This document shows, piece after piece, positions 1 through 5,886 of a DNA stretch of 5,886 nucleotides (positions are counted from its first letter, which is position 1; every line of letters starts with the position of its first letter). Source of the stretch: an uncultured Bacteroides sp. (lineage in GTDB: Bacteria; Bacteroidota; Bacteroidia; Bacteroidales; Bacteroidaceae). Under the pieces are notes generated by a model. That model was not told where the DNA came from. It ran no database searches and saw nothing but the letters and a program-made list of their open reading frames with translations. The position numbers and the translations under genes were made by a program. The stretch is from NCBI GenBank assembly GCA_900755095.1, contig CAAEFE010000119.1, forward strand, positions 1 through 5,886. The letters are read 5' to 3'.

Positions 1-28
1 AAAAAACAATAGTGTGGAAAAAAAGGTT

Positions 29-36
29 TAATTTTG
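29..36 (+). promoter_or_regulatory. Probable gltX promoter, Bacteroidetes -7 box
   Basis: TAATTTTG matches the TAnnTTTG -7 consensus used by the primary sigma factor in Bacteroides. It lies 28 bp upstream of the gltX start codon, so a transcript would have a leader of roughly 20 nt. The region where a -33 TTTG box should lie (about positions 5-10) is A-rich and shows no good match, so the call rests on the -7 box alone. The same TAATTTTGC core occurs in front of rpsU. Confidence 0.55.
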
Positions 37-64
37 CCACGATTTACCTATACTAACCCAAATT

Positions 65-1579
65 ATGGCAGAAAGAAAAGTAAGAGTTCGTTTTGCTCCG
101 AGTCCTACGGGAGCATTGCACATCGGTGGTGTGCGTACAGCTTTGTATAATTATCTATTTGCGCGTCAACACGGCGGAGACCTCATTTTCCGTATTGAAG
201 ATACTGACTCCAACCGGTTCGTGCCGGGAGCGGAAGAGTATATACTTGAGTCATTCAAGTGGTTGGGTATCCACTTTGACGAAGGAGTGAGCTTCGGTGG
301 AGAACACGGCCCGTACCGTCAGTCCGAACGTCGTGAAATCTATAAGAAATACGTGCAGATTTTGTTGGATAATGACAAGGCATACATCGCTTTTGATACT
401 CCCGAGGAACTGGACGCTAAACGTGCGGAAATTGCTAACTTCCAATATGATGCATCTACCCGCGGGATGATGCGCAATTCTCTGACAATGTCGAAAGAAG
501 AAGTGGACGCATTGATTGCTGAAGGAAAGCAATATGTGGTTCGCTTTAAGATCGAGCCGAACGAGGATGTTCACGTGAATGACTTGATTCGTGGCGAAGT
601 CGTTATTAATTCATCTATTCTGGATGACAAGGTGCTTTATAAGTCGGCTGACGAACTGCCTACTTATCATCTCGCAAACATTGTGGATGACCATTTGATG
701 GAAGTGTCTCATGTAATCCGTGGCGAAGAATGGTTGCCTTCGGCACCGCTGCACGTACTTTTGTACCGTGCATTCGGCTGGGAAGACACGATGCCGGAAT
801 TTGCCCACTTGCCTTTGCTGTTGAAGCCGGAAGGAAACGGTAAACTAAGCAAGCGTGACGGCGACCGTTTGGGATTCCCTGTATTCCCGTTGGAATGGCG
901 TCCGGAATCGGGAGAAGTGTCTTCCGGATATCGTGAATCGGGTTATTTGCCCGAAGCGGTGATTAACTTCCTGGCTTTGTTGGGATGGAATCCGGGCAAC
1001 GATCAGGAAGTGATGTCTATGGACGAGATGATAAAACTGTTCGACATTCATCGTTGCAGCAAGTCCGGAGCTAAATTCGACTATAAAAAAGGTATTTGGT
1101 TCAATCATCAGTATATCCAGCTTAAACCGAATGAAGAAATTGCCGAACTGTTTTTGCCTGTGCTGAAAGAGCATGGGGTAGAGGCTCCTTTCGAGAAGGT
1201 CGTTACGGTAGTCGGCATGATGAAAGACCGTGTAAGTTTTATCAAGGAACTGTGGGATGTATGTAGCTTCTTCTTTGTAGCTCCTGCTGAATATGACGAA
1301 AAGACAGTGAAGAAACGCTGGAAAGAAGACTCGGCAAAATGTATGACTGAGTTGGCGGAAGTAATTGCCGGCATCGAGGATTTCAGCATTGAAGGTCAGG
1401 AGAAAGTAGTGATGGACTGGATTGCTGAAAAAGGTTACCATACAGGTAATATAATGAATGCTTTCCGTCTGACACTGGTAGGCGAAGGTAAAGGTCCGCA
1501 TATGTTCGATATTTCCTGGGTGTTGGGCAAGGAAGAGACATTGGCTCGTATGAAGCGCGCCGTAGAGGTACTTAAATAA
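65..1579 (+). CDS. gltX: Glutamyl-tRNA synthetase (GluRS)
   Basis: Cytoplasmic class I aminoacyl-tRNA synthetase that attaches glutamate to tRNA-Glu using ATP. The 504-residue protein opens with the typical GluRS signature: [14 protein letters not shown] at 9-22, with the HIGH-type motif HIGG at 19-22. FRIEDTD follows at 42-48, and the KMSKS-type motif KLSKR at 260-264. The C-terminal helical anticodon-binding domain runs from about 320 to the end. It is somewhat longer than the common 470-490 residues, mainly through about 16 extra residues at roughly 270-286, between KLSKR and GYLPEA, relative to the E. coli enzyme. The zinc-ribbon region present in E. coli GluRS (about 100-130 here) contains no cysteine, so that zinc site is absent. 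The start at 65 places APSPTG at the usual distance from the N terminus; there is no clear Shine-Dalgarno sequence. waaA follows after 16 bp, suggesting cotranscription. Identification is very secure. Confidence 0.98.
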   Translation: MAERKVRVRFAPSPTGALHIGGVRTALYNYLFARQHGGDLIFRIEDTDSNRFVPGAEEYILESFKWLGIHFDEGVSFGGEHGPYRQSERREIYKKYVQILLDNDKAYIAFDTPEELDAKRAEIANFQYDASTRGMMRNSLTMSKEEVDALIAEGKQYVVRFKIEPNEDVHVNDLIRGEVVINSSILDDKVLYKSADELPTYHLANIVDDHLMEVSHVIRGEEWLPSAPLHVLLYRAFGWEDTMPEFAHLPLLLKPEGNGKLSKRDGDRLGFPVFPLEWRPESGEVSSGYRESGYLPEAVINFLALLGWNPGNDQEVMSMDEMIKLFDIHRCSKSGAKFDYKKGIWFNHQYIQLKPNEEIAELFLPVLKEHGVEAPFEKVVTVVGMMKDRVSFIKELWDVCSFFFVAPAEYDEKTVKKRWKEDSAKCMTELAEVIAGIEDFSIEGQEKVVMDWIAEKGYHTGNIMNAFRLTLVGEGKGPHMFDISWVLGKEETLARMKRAVEVLK

Positions 1580-1595
1580 TTAGGATTTGTAAATT

Positions 1596-2819
1596 ATGCT
1601 TTACAATCTGGCAATAGTTATTTATGACCTTTTGGTTCATTTTGCTGCTCCGTTCAGCCGTAAGCCCCGAAAAATGATGAAAGGGCATTGGGTAGTGTAT
1701 GAACTTCTACGACAGCAAGTGGAGAAAGGGGAGCAGTATATTTGGTTTCACGCTGCTTCGCTTGGCGAGTTTGAACAAGGGCGTCCATTAATAGAAATGA
1801 TCAGGGAAAAATATCCCGATTATAAGATATTGCTTACATTTTTCTCTCCGTCCGGTTACGAAGTGCGCAAGCATTACCGGGGAGCGGACATTGTCTGCTA
1901 TCTGCCGTTTGATAAACCGCGGAATGTGAAGAAGTTCCTGGATATCGCAAACCCGTGCATGGCATTCTTTATCAAGTACGAATTTTGGAAGAATTACCTG
2001 GATGAGCTTCATAAGCGTCGCATCCCGGTGTATAGTGTTTCTTCCATTTTCCGTCGCGATCAGATATTCTTTAAATGGTATGGTGGGACTTATCGTAATG
2101 TGCTGAAGGATTTCGATCATTTGTTTGTGCAGAATGAGGCTTCCAAACGCTATTTGTCGAAGATTGGCATTAGTCGTGTGACAGTGGTGGGAGATACCCG
2201 TTTCGACCGTGTGTTGCAGATTCGGGAAGAGGCCAAAGACCTTCCGTTGGTGAAAATGTTTAAAGGAGACAATGCCTTTACGTTTGTGGCAGGCAGTTCT
2301 TGGGGACCGGATGAAGATTTATTTCTGGAGTACTTCAACACCCATCCGGAAATGAAGTTGATCATCGCTCCGCATGTGATTGATGAAAATCATCTGGTGG
2401 AGATTATCAGTAAACTGAAACGTCCTTATGTACGCTATACTCGTGCTGACGAAAAGAATGTACTGAAAGTTGATTGCTTGATTATCGATTGCTTCGGACT
2501 GTTATCTTCTATTTACCGCTATGGAGAAGTGGCTTATATCGGAGGTGGTTTTGGCGTCGGTATTCATAATACGCTGGAAGCTGCTGTATATGGCATCCCT
2601 GTTATCTTCGGACCGAAATATCAGAAGTTTATGGAAGCAATCCGGTTGCTCGAAGCTAAAGGCGCATACTCTATTAAAGACTATAACGAGTTGAAAACCT
2701 TGTTGGACCGTTTCCGGACAGATGACGTTTTCATGCGTGAGACCGGCGCGAATGCCGGTTATTATGTGACCAGTAATGCCGGAGCTACGGAGAAGATTAT
2801 GCACATGATTAACTTTTAG
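1596..2819 (+). CDS. waaA: 3-deoxy-D-manno-octulosonic acid (Kdo) transferase
   Basis: Also called kdtA; glycosyltransferase family GT30. It transfers Kdo from CMP-Kdo to the lipid A precursor on the inner face of the cytoplasmic membrane, the first step of LPS or LOS core assembly. The 407-residue length is slightly below the roughly 420-425 of E. coli. A hydrophobic N-terminal stretch (about 2-20) fits the membrane anchor of the family. SLGEFEQGRPLIE (55-67) carries the expected catalytic glutamate, E58, and KYEFWKN (127-133) matches the second conserved glutamate block (ETELWPN in proteobacteria). GDTRFDR is at 199-205, GSSWGPDE at 233-240 and APHVIDENH at 258-266. The CMP-Kdo-binding block GEVAYIGGGFGVGIHNTLEAA begins at 310 and ends in PVIFGP at 335-340. 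Whether it adds one or more Kdo residues cannot be read from sequence; Bacteroides LPS is generally described with a single phosphorylated Kdo. It probably shares the gltX transcript and ends before the terminator at 2917-2973. Confidence 0.96.
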   Translation: MLYNLAIVIYDLLVHFAAPFSRKPRKMMKGHWVVYELLRQQVEKGEQYIWFHAASLGEFEQGRPLIEMIREKYPDYKILLTFFSPSGYEVRKHYRGADIVCYLPFDKPRNVKKFLDIANPCMAFFIKYEFWKNYLDELHKRRIPVYSVSSIFRRDQIFFKWYGGTYRNVLKDFDHLFVQNEASKRYLSKIGISRVTVVGDTRFDRVLQIREEAKDLPLVKMFKGDNAFTFVAGSSWGPDEDLFLEYFNTHPEMKLIIAPHVIDENHLVEIISKLKRPYVRYTRADEKNVLKVDCLIIDCFGLLSSIYRYGEVAYIGGGFGVGIHNTLEAAVYGIPVIFGPKYQKFMEAIRLLEAKGAYSIKDYNELKTLLDRFRTDDVFMRETGANAGYYVTSNAGATEKIMHMINF

Positions 2820-2916
2820 AGATGGATAAAGTTGCTTCAAGTCTTCAGAATAAATAATTTGAAATAGATAAATGGAGCGGCTTCATTAATGAACTGAAGT
2901 TTGATATAAAGAATAT

Positions 2917-2973
2917 AGATCCCCTTATTTTAGAACTCCTGTTGTGGACGAAGCTAAAATAGGGGATCTTTTT
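2917..2973 (+). terminator. Rho-independent terminator after waaA, probably bidirectional
   Basis: Arms 2917-2933 and 2954-2969 pair over 16 bp (AGATCCCC and TATTTTAG against CTAAAATAGGGGATCT) with one bulged T in the left arm. The loop is 20 nt, and a run of five T ends at 2973. The gap is convergent: waaA ends at 2819 and the minus-strand hexapeptide gene ends at 2991, so the hairpin can serve both. The plus direction has the better U-tract. On the minus strand the downstream bases (ATATTCTTTATATC) are only moderately T-rich, so termination there may be weaker. Confidence 0.9.
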
Positions 2974-2990
2974 ATGAATCTATTTTTTCT

Positions 2991-3503
2991 TTATTTATAC
3001 CATTGGGAATACATCAGGTAATTGTGAGCGATTTTTTGGTTTAGTTCCTTTGCCTGTTCCGGGTCTACCTTCTTGATAAATTTAGCCGGTACCCCTCCCC
3101 AGATACTTCCGGGTTCGATCACTGTATTGCTCAAGACCAAAGAACCGGCGGCAACGATGGCCCCTTCGCCTATTACGGCATGATCCAGTATAGTAGATCC
3201 CATCCCGATAAGTGCATAATCTTTGACGGTTGCTCCGTGAATCGTCACATTATGTCCTACGGAAACATGATCACCAATTTCGATGGTTGACTTCTCGTAT
3301 AAAGTATGTAGCACGCTTCCATCCTGAATATTGACTCCATTACCTATCCGTATGGAATTAACGTCACCGCGCAATACTGTACAAAACCAGATGCTACAGT
3401 CATTTCCTATTTTTACATCTCCTATGATGGTTGCATTATCTGCGAGAAAACAGTTCTCTCCAATTTCGGGGGTAAAGCCCCGCACTGATTTGATTAAAGC
3501 CAT
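2991..3503 (-). CDS. Gamma-carbonic-anhydrase-like hexapeptide protein (CamH/YrdA/PaaY type)
   Basis: A 170-residue left-handed beta-helix protein made of hexapeptide repeats, visible as recurring I/V-G-x motifs such as IIGDVKIG (26-33), IRIG (51-54), IEIGDHVSVG (74-83) and AVIGEGAIVAAG (109-120). The family forms trimers with zinc at subunit interfaces. The three zinc histidines expected for gamma carbonic anhydrases are present: H66 (GSVLH), then H84 and H89 (VGHNVTIH). The conserved R46-G-D48 and Q60 are also there. The acidic loop of the archaeal Cam enzyme is missing, which puts it with the shorter CamH/YrdA/PaaY group. Many members of that group are annotated as carbonic anhydrases or transferases without proof of activity, so CO2 hydration is plausible but unproven. 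A C-terminal helix (about 147-165) closes the protein. No -7 box is visible upstream; it may be read from the aminopeptidase promoter, through the 23-bp repeats. The ATG at 3503 gives the family's usual N terminus. Confidence 0.9.
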   Translation of the reverse strand: MALIKSVRGFTPEIGENCFLADNATIIGDVKIGNDCSIWFCTVLRGDVNSIRIGNGVNIQDGSVLHTLYEKSTIEIGDHVSVGHNVTIHGATVKDYALIGMGSTILDHAVIGEGAIVAAGSLVLSNTVIEPGSIWGGVPAKFIKKVDPEQAKELNQKIAHNYLMYSQWYK

Positions 3504-3554
3504 AAATTATATTGTTTCTAATGATGTTTTTATTGAATATGATTGGGGATTGTT

Positions 3555-3646
3555 CGACACCCGGGTCTCGTGATGTCTGACACCCGGATCTCAGACTGCC
3601 TGACACCCGGGTGTTAAGCAGCCTGACATCCGGGTGTCAGACAAAA
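3555..3646. repeat. Four tandem 23-bp units, each with a 16-bp near-palindrome
   Basis: Cores start at 3555, 3578, 3601 and 3624, an exact 23-bp period. They read CGACACCCGGGTCTCG, TGACACCCGGATCTCA, TGACACCCGGGTGTTA and TGACATCCGGGTGTCA. The consensus TGACACCCGGGTSTCA is itself a dyad centred on CCCGGG. The 7-bp spacers differ (TGATGTC, GACTGCC, AGCAGCC, GACAAAA), so conservation is concentrated in the palindromic part. The array fills most of the gap between the minus-strand aminopeptidase gene and the hexapeptide gene and contains no gene of its own. It could be a family of intergenic palindromic repeats, a variable-number tandem repeat, RNA structure between two cotranscribed genes, or a set of protein-binding sites; the sequence does not decide. 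Confidence 0.9.
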
Positions 3647-3667
3647 GCTGTTTTAAATAGCTTTTGT
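3641..3667 (-). terminator. 9-bp inverted repeat over the aminopeptidase stop codon, possible weak terminator
   Basis: ACAAAAGCT (3641-3649) and AGCTTTTGT (3659-3667) are perfect inverted arms with a 9-nt loop that contains the minus-strand stop codon at 3653-3655. Read on the minus strand, the right arm ends in TTTTGT and then runs into the palindromic repeats. The stem is A/T-rich and its T-run lies inside the arm rather than after it, so it is an imperfect terminator. It might instead protect the mRNA 3' end or lower readthrough into the next gene. Confidence 0.4.
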
Positions 3668-5434
3668 TGCTTCTAGCAGCCATTTCTTTTCTTCTTCGTT
3701 CAGACTTGGAGAAAGTTTTTTGTAAACGGTTTGATGGTAGTCATTGAACCACTTGACTTCTTCTGCTGTCAGCATTTCTTTGATGATACCTTTTTTGCAA
3801 ATCGGGCATAGGGTGATCGTCTCAAATTTGAAATATTCTCCGAACATGCCTTCCTTATCTTTGCAGACCAATGTCAGATTCTCGGTGCGTATCCCGTGGC
3901 TGCCTGCCTTATAAACACCAGGTTCATTGGATGTAACCATACCGGGTTGCAGCACAATGGGATTTTCGTTCATACGGATACTTTGCGGACCTTCGTGTAC
4001 GCTCAGAAAATGTCCTACGCCATGTCCGGTACCATGAAGGAAGTTCATGCCATGACTCCAGATAGGCATACGGGCCAATACATCGAGTTGGGCGCCGCGT
4101 GTTCCGGCTGGGAATTTAGCCATTGCCAATGCAATATGGCCTTTTAATATTAAGGTATAGTCTGTTTTTTCTTCCTCCGTCAGTTCGCCTAATGCAATGG
4201 TACGGGTGATGTCAGTTGTTCCATCCAGATACTGCGCTCCCGAATCTAACAGCAAGAAACCTTTAGACTGAAGCGTGACATCACTCTCCTCCGTTGCGGA
4301 ATAGTGTACGATTGCTCCATGCTCTTTATATCCGGCGATTGTGTCAAAACTTTCTCCCATATACAAAGGTTGGGCTGCTCTGAACTCATGCAGCTTCCGG
4401 TCTACGCTCAGTTCGGTCTCTTTGCCCGAAAGCACTGATGCTTCCAGCCATTTGAGAAACTTGACAAGCGCCACGCCATCCCGCTGCATTGCGTGATGGA
4501 TGCCGGCAATCTCCTGCTCATTGCGAATGGCTTTCAGTAATGTCACAGGAGATTCTCCACGAACGACCTTACATGCTGGATTGATAGCCGAATAAATCGC
4601 ATAGTTCGTTTTCTTTGGGTCGATAAGTATGTTTTCTCCTGCAAAAGAATTCAGGAAAGATTCAGCTTCGTCATATTTTCTCAGGCTGACTTGCTGCTCT
4701 TGCAAGTATTCATTTACCTCTTGGGTAATCTTTTCCGGCGAAATGAAGTAGACTACTTCATCTTGAGTAACCAGTAGATAACTTACTATAACCGGATTGC
4801 AATGCACATCACTTCCTCTCAGATTGAGAGTCCATGCTATTTCGTCCAGACTGGATAAAAATAAAGCAAAGATGCCTTTCTTTTTCAGCTCGGTACGAAT
4901 GGCGGCAACTTTTTCTCCACAACTTTTTCCTGCATATTTAACATCGTAGATAAAAGCCGGAGCATCAGGCATGGATGGACGGTCCTTCCAAATGTTTTTC
5001 AGTGGATCGCCAAACAGATTGACCTGTAACTGATAGGGGGCAAGATCTTCTTTCATTTGTTCCACCTGTTGCACGGAAAACATTTTCCCATCAATACTCA
5101 CAGATTCTCCCGGCTTTAGATTCTGACAGAGGAACTTTGTGATACTAGGAGTTTCCGGCAGCATCTCTTTATATAATGTAATGCCGCTGCCTTCCAGTTC
5201 CTTTTCCGCTTGCAGGAAATAACGGGAATCTGTCCATAGTCCGGCTTTATCCATTAAGATGACGGCTGTTCCGGCGGAACCCGTGAAACCGGAAATCCAT
5301 TCACGGGACATCCAATAAGGAGCTACATACTCACTCAGGTGAGGATCGGTGCTGGGAATGATGAACGCTTTGATATTGTTAGGGCGGAATGTCATCCGTA
5401 GTGCGTGTATACGCTCTTTTATGCTCTGCTTCAT
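3653..5434 (-). CDS. Xaa-Pro aminopeptidase, long-form aminopeptidase P (peptidase family M24)
   Basis: Removes the N-terminal residue from peptides whose second residue is proline; a two-metal, usually Mn(II), enzyme. The 593 residues match the three-domain architecture of eukaryotic-type XPNPEP1 rather than the roughly 440-residue E. coli PepP, so I give no symbol. Domains in order are two creatinase-like N-terminal domains (about 5-150 and 160-300), the pita-bread catalytic domain (about 310-530) and a short C-terminal extension. All five metal ligands are visible: D397 (LLLDSGA), D408 (DGTTDITRT), H471 (GTGHGVG), E504 (SNEPG) and E518 (GIRTEN). The substrate histidines H377 (IVHYSA) and H480 (VHEGP) are also present. 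Residue spacing agrees with the human enzyme. No signal peptide is seen, so it is likely cytoplasmic and used in peptide catabolism. The ATG at 5434 has a weak AAGG a few bases upstream. The hexapeptide gene follows on the same strand after 149 bp. Confidence 0.95.
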   Translation of the reverse strand: MKQSIKERIHALRMTFRPNNIKAFIIPSTDPHLSEYVAPYWMSREWISGFTGSAGTAVILMDKAGLWTDSRYFLQAEKELEGSGITLYKEMLPETPSITKFLCQNLKPGESVSIDGKMFSVQQVEQMKEDLAPYQLQVNLFGDPLKNIWKDRPSMPDAPAFIYDVKYAGKSCGEKVAAIRTELKKKGIFALFLSSLDEIAWTLNLRGSDVHCNPVIVSYLLVTQDEVVYFISPEKITQEVNEYLQEQQVSLRKYDEAESFLNSFAGENILIDPKKTNYAIYSAINPACKVVRGESPVTLLKAIRNEQEIAGIHHAMQRDGVALVKFLKWLEASVLSGKETELSVDRKLHEFRAAQPLYMGESFDTIAGYKEHGAIVHYSATEESDVTLQSKGFLLLDSGAQYLDGTTDITRTIALGELTEEEKTDYTLILKGHIALAMAKFPAGTRGAQLDVLARMPIWSHGMNFLHGTGHGVGHFLSVHEGPQSIRMNENPIVLQPGMVTSNEPGVYKAGSHGIRTENLTLVCKDKEGMFGEYFKFETITLCPICKKGIIKEMLTAEEVKWFNDYHQTVYKKLSPSLNEEEKKWLLEATKAI

Positions 5435-5471
5435 ACCTTATTATGTTATTTATAGACATATTTATGAGTCT

Positions 5472-5479
5472 CAAAGGTA
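5472..5479 (-). promoter_or_regulatory. Probable aminopeptidase promoter, -7 box
   Basis: On the minus strand TACCTTTG exactly fits TAnnTTTG and lies 37 bp upstream of the ATG at 5434, giving a leader of about 30 nt. No good TTTG -33 box stands 17-23 bp further upstream, so support rests on the -7 box and position. It would be divergent from the rpsU promoter about 90 bp away. Confidence 0.5.
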
Positions 5480-5540
5480 CTAACTTTTCGCGGTTAATGA
5501 TTTGTTTATGAATAGTTTTTGAGAAATATTTGCCGAAAGT

Positions 5541-5571
5541 TTTGTGAATAAAGAAAGTATGTGTAATTTTG
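5541..5571 (+). promoter_or_regulatory. rpsU promoter, -33 and -7 boxes
   Basis: TTTG at 5541-5544 and TAATTTTG at 5564-5571 are separated by 19 bp, a full match to the Bacteroides -33/-7 arrangement. The next base is C, as in the gltX promoter core. Transcription would start near 5578-5580, giving a leader of about 46 nt. This is the best-supported promoter in the window. Confidence 0.75.
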
Positions 5572-5625
5572 CGGCGCAATTTGACTGCGGAAATTTTTAA
5601 CCAATAACATATTAATAATAACAAA

Positions 5626-5817
5626 ATGATTGTAGTACCTGTAAAAGAAGGCGAAAACATTGAAAAAGCGCTGAAGAAGTTTAAAAGAAAATTTGAGAAA
5701 ACTGGCATCGTGAAAGAATTAAGAAGCAGACAGCAATTTGATAAACCGTCTGTAACTAAAAGACTTAAGAAAGAGCGTGCAGTTTATGTACAACAACTTC
5801 AGCAAGTAGAAGATTAA
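5626..5817 (+). CDS. rpsU: 30S ribosomal protein S21 (bS21)
   Basis: Small basic protein of the 30S platform, next to the 3' end of 16S rRNA. The 63 residues match the family in length and pattern: an N-terminal strand MIVVPVKEGENIEKALKKFK with the typical ENIEKALKKFKRK stretch (10-22), then the helix that begins near FEKTGIVKELRSRQQFDKPS and a lysine/arginine-rich tail (about 44-51). In Bacteroidia, structural work on Flavobacterium johnsoniae ribosomes showed that bS21 with bS18 and bS6 sequesters the anti-Shine-Dalgarno end of 16S rRNA, which explains the lack of Shine-Dalgarno sequences in the phylum. The gene has its own promoter, an A-rich region before the ATG with no AGGAGG, and tandem stops TAATAA at 5815-5820. 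It is divergent from the aminopeptidase gene and appears monocistronic within the window, though its downstream neighbour is not visible. Confidence 0.97.
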   Translation: MIVVPVKEGENIEKALKKFKRKFEKTGIVKELRSRQQFDKPSVTKRLKKERAVYVQQLQQVED

Positions 5818-5835
5818 TAATTCGTAATTTCCTTT

Positions 5836-5853
5836 GAATTATTGAATTCTTTT
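5836..5853 (+). terminator. Weak terminator-like hairpin after rpsU
   Basis: GAATT (5836-5840) and AATTC (5845-5849) form a 5-bp A/T-rich stem with a 4-nt loop, followed by TTTT (5850-5853). The arrangement is right for an intrinsic terminator but the stem is short and contains only one G-C pair, so termination would be inefficient at best. The remaining bases to the window end show no recognisable gene or promoter. Confidence 0.25.
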
Positions 5854-5886
5854 CATACATTCGTTGCACGATTTTAGATGTAGCGA

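Noticed and set aside
845..1501. 218-codon open frame on the minus strand inside gltX
   Set aside because: It lies wholly antisense to a confidently identified gltX, its translation is rich in Cys/His/Phe with no recognisable domain, and it has no promoter or context of its own. It is a shadow of gltX codon use.
2822..2857. 11-codon ATG frame just after the waaA stop
   Set aside because: Far too short to support as a gene, with no family match or separate initiation signal.
2882..2893. Perfect 12-bp palindrome TTCATTAATGAA downstream of waaA
   Set aside because: A/T-rich, single copy, and without a neighbouring T-run or promoter; easily chance in an AT-rich gap next to a real terminator.
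3331..3573. 80-codon plus-strand open frame running from the hexapeptide gene into the repeats
   Set aside because: Most of it is antisense to the hexapeptide coding region, and the tail only reads through the first repeat copy; no protein family is recognisable.
3555..3646. CRISPR array interpretation of the four regular repeats
   Set aside because: The spacers are only 7 bp and the repeat core 16 bp, far too short for CRISPR, and no cas gene is nearby.
5379..5708. 109-codon minus-strand open frame across the divergent promoter region
   Set aside because: It overlaps rpsU antisense, the promoters of both flanking genes and the start of the aminopeptidase gene, and has low-complexity content.
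5818..5886. Possible start of a further gene at the right edge
   Set aside because: No start codon followed by a useful open frame and no clear -7 box are visible in the last 69 bases; any downstream gene lies outside the window.

Overview
The window looks like ordinary core chromosome from a member of the Bacteroidales, most probably the genus Bacteroides; the species cannot be resolved from the sequence alone. Three things point there. The promoter-like boxes match the Bacteroidetes -7 consensus TAnnTTTG rather than TATAAT. Start codons lack convincing Shine-Dalgarno sequences. The five proteins read like Bacteroidetes versions of their families, for example a GluRS with an insertion just after KLSKR and a 63-residue bS21.

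Layout: positions 1-64 hold a promoter region for gltX. gltX (65-1579, +), glutamyl-tRNA synthetase, is followed after 16 bp by waaA/kdtA (1596-2819, +), the Kdo transferase of lipid A assembly, and the two are probably one transcript. A convergent intergenic gap (2820-2990) carries a strong hairpin terminator. Reading leftward from the right are a long-form Xaa-Pro aminopeptidase of peptidase family M24 (5434-3653, -) and, downstream of it, a small gamma-carbonic-anhydrase-like hexapeptide protein (3503-2991, -). The 149 bp between these two genes holds the most unusual element in the window: four copies of a 16-bp near-palindrome at an exact 23-bp period, which also nest into a larger perfect inverted repeat. 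A divergent promoter region (5435-5625) separates the aminopeptidase gene from rpsU (5626-5817, +), ribosomal protein bS21. The last 69 bases hold no gene that can be supported.

Functionally these are housekeeping genes: translation (gltX, rpsU), outer-membrane lipid A-Kdo synthesis (waaA), peptide turnover (aminopeptidase) and a probable zinc hexapeptide enzyme. I see no sign of a mobile element, CRISPR array, defence system or biosynthetic cluster, and no undescribed multi-gene system. The observations most worth following are the 23-bp palindromic repeat array and its nested hairpin, and the matching TAATTTTGC promoter cores in front of gltX and rpsU.
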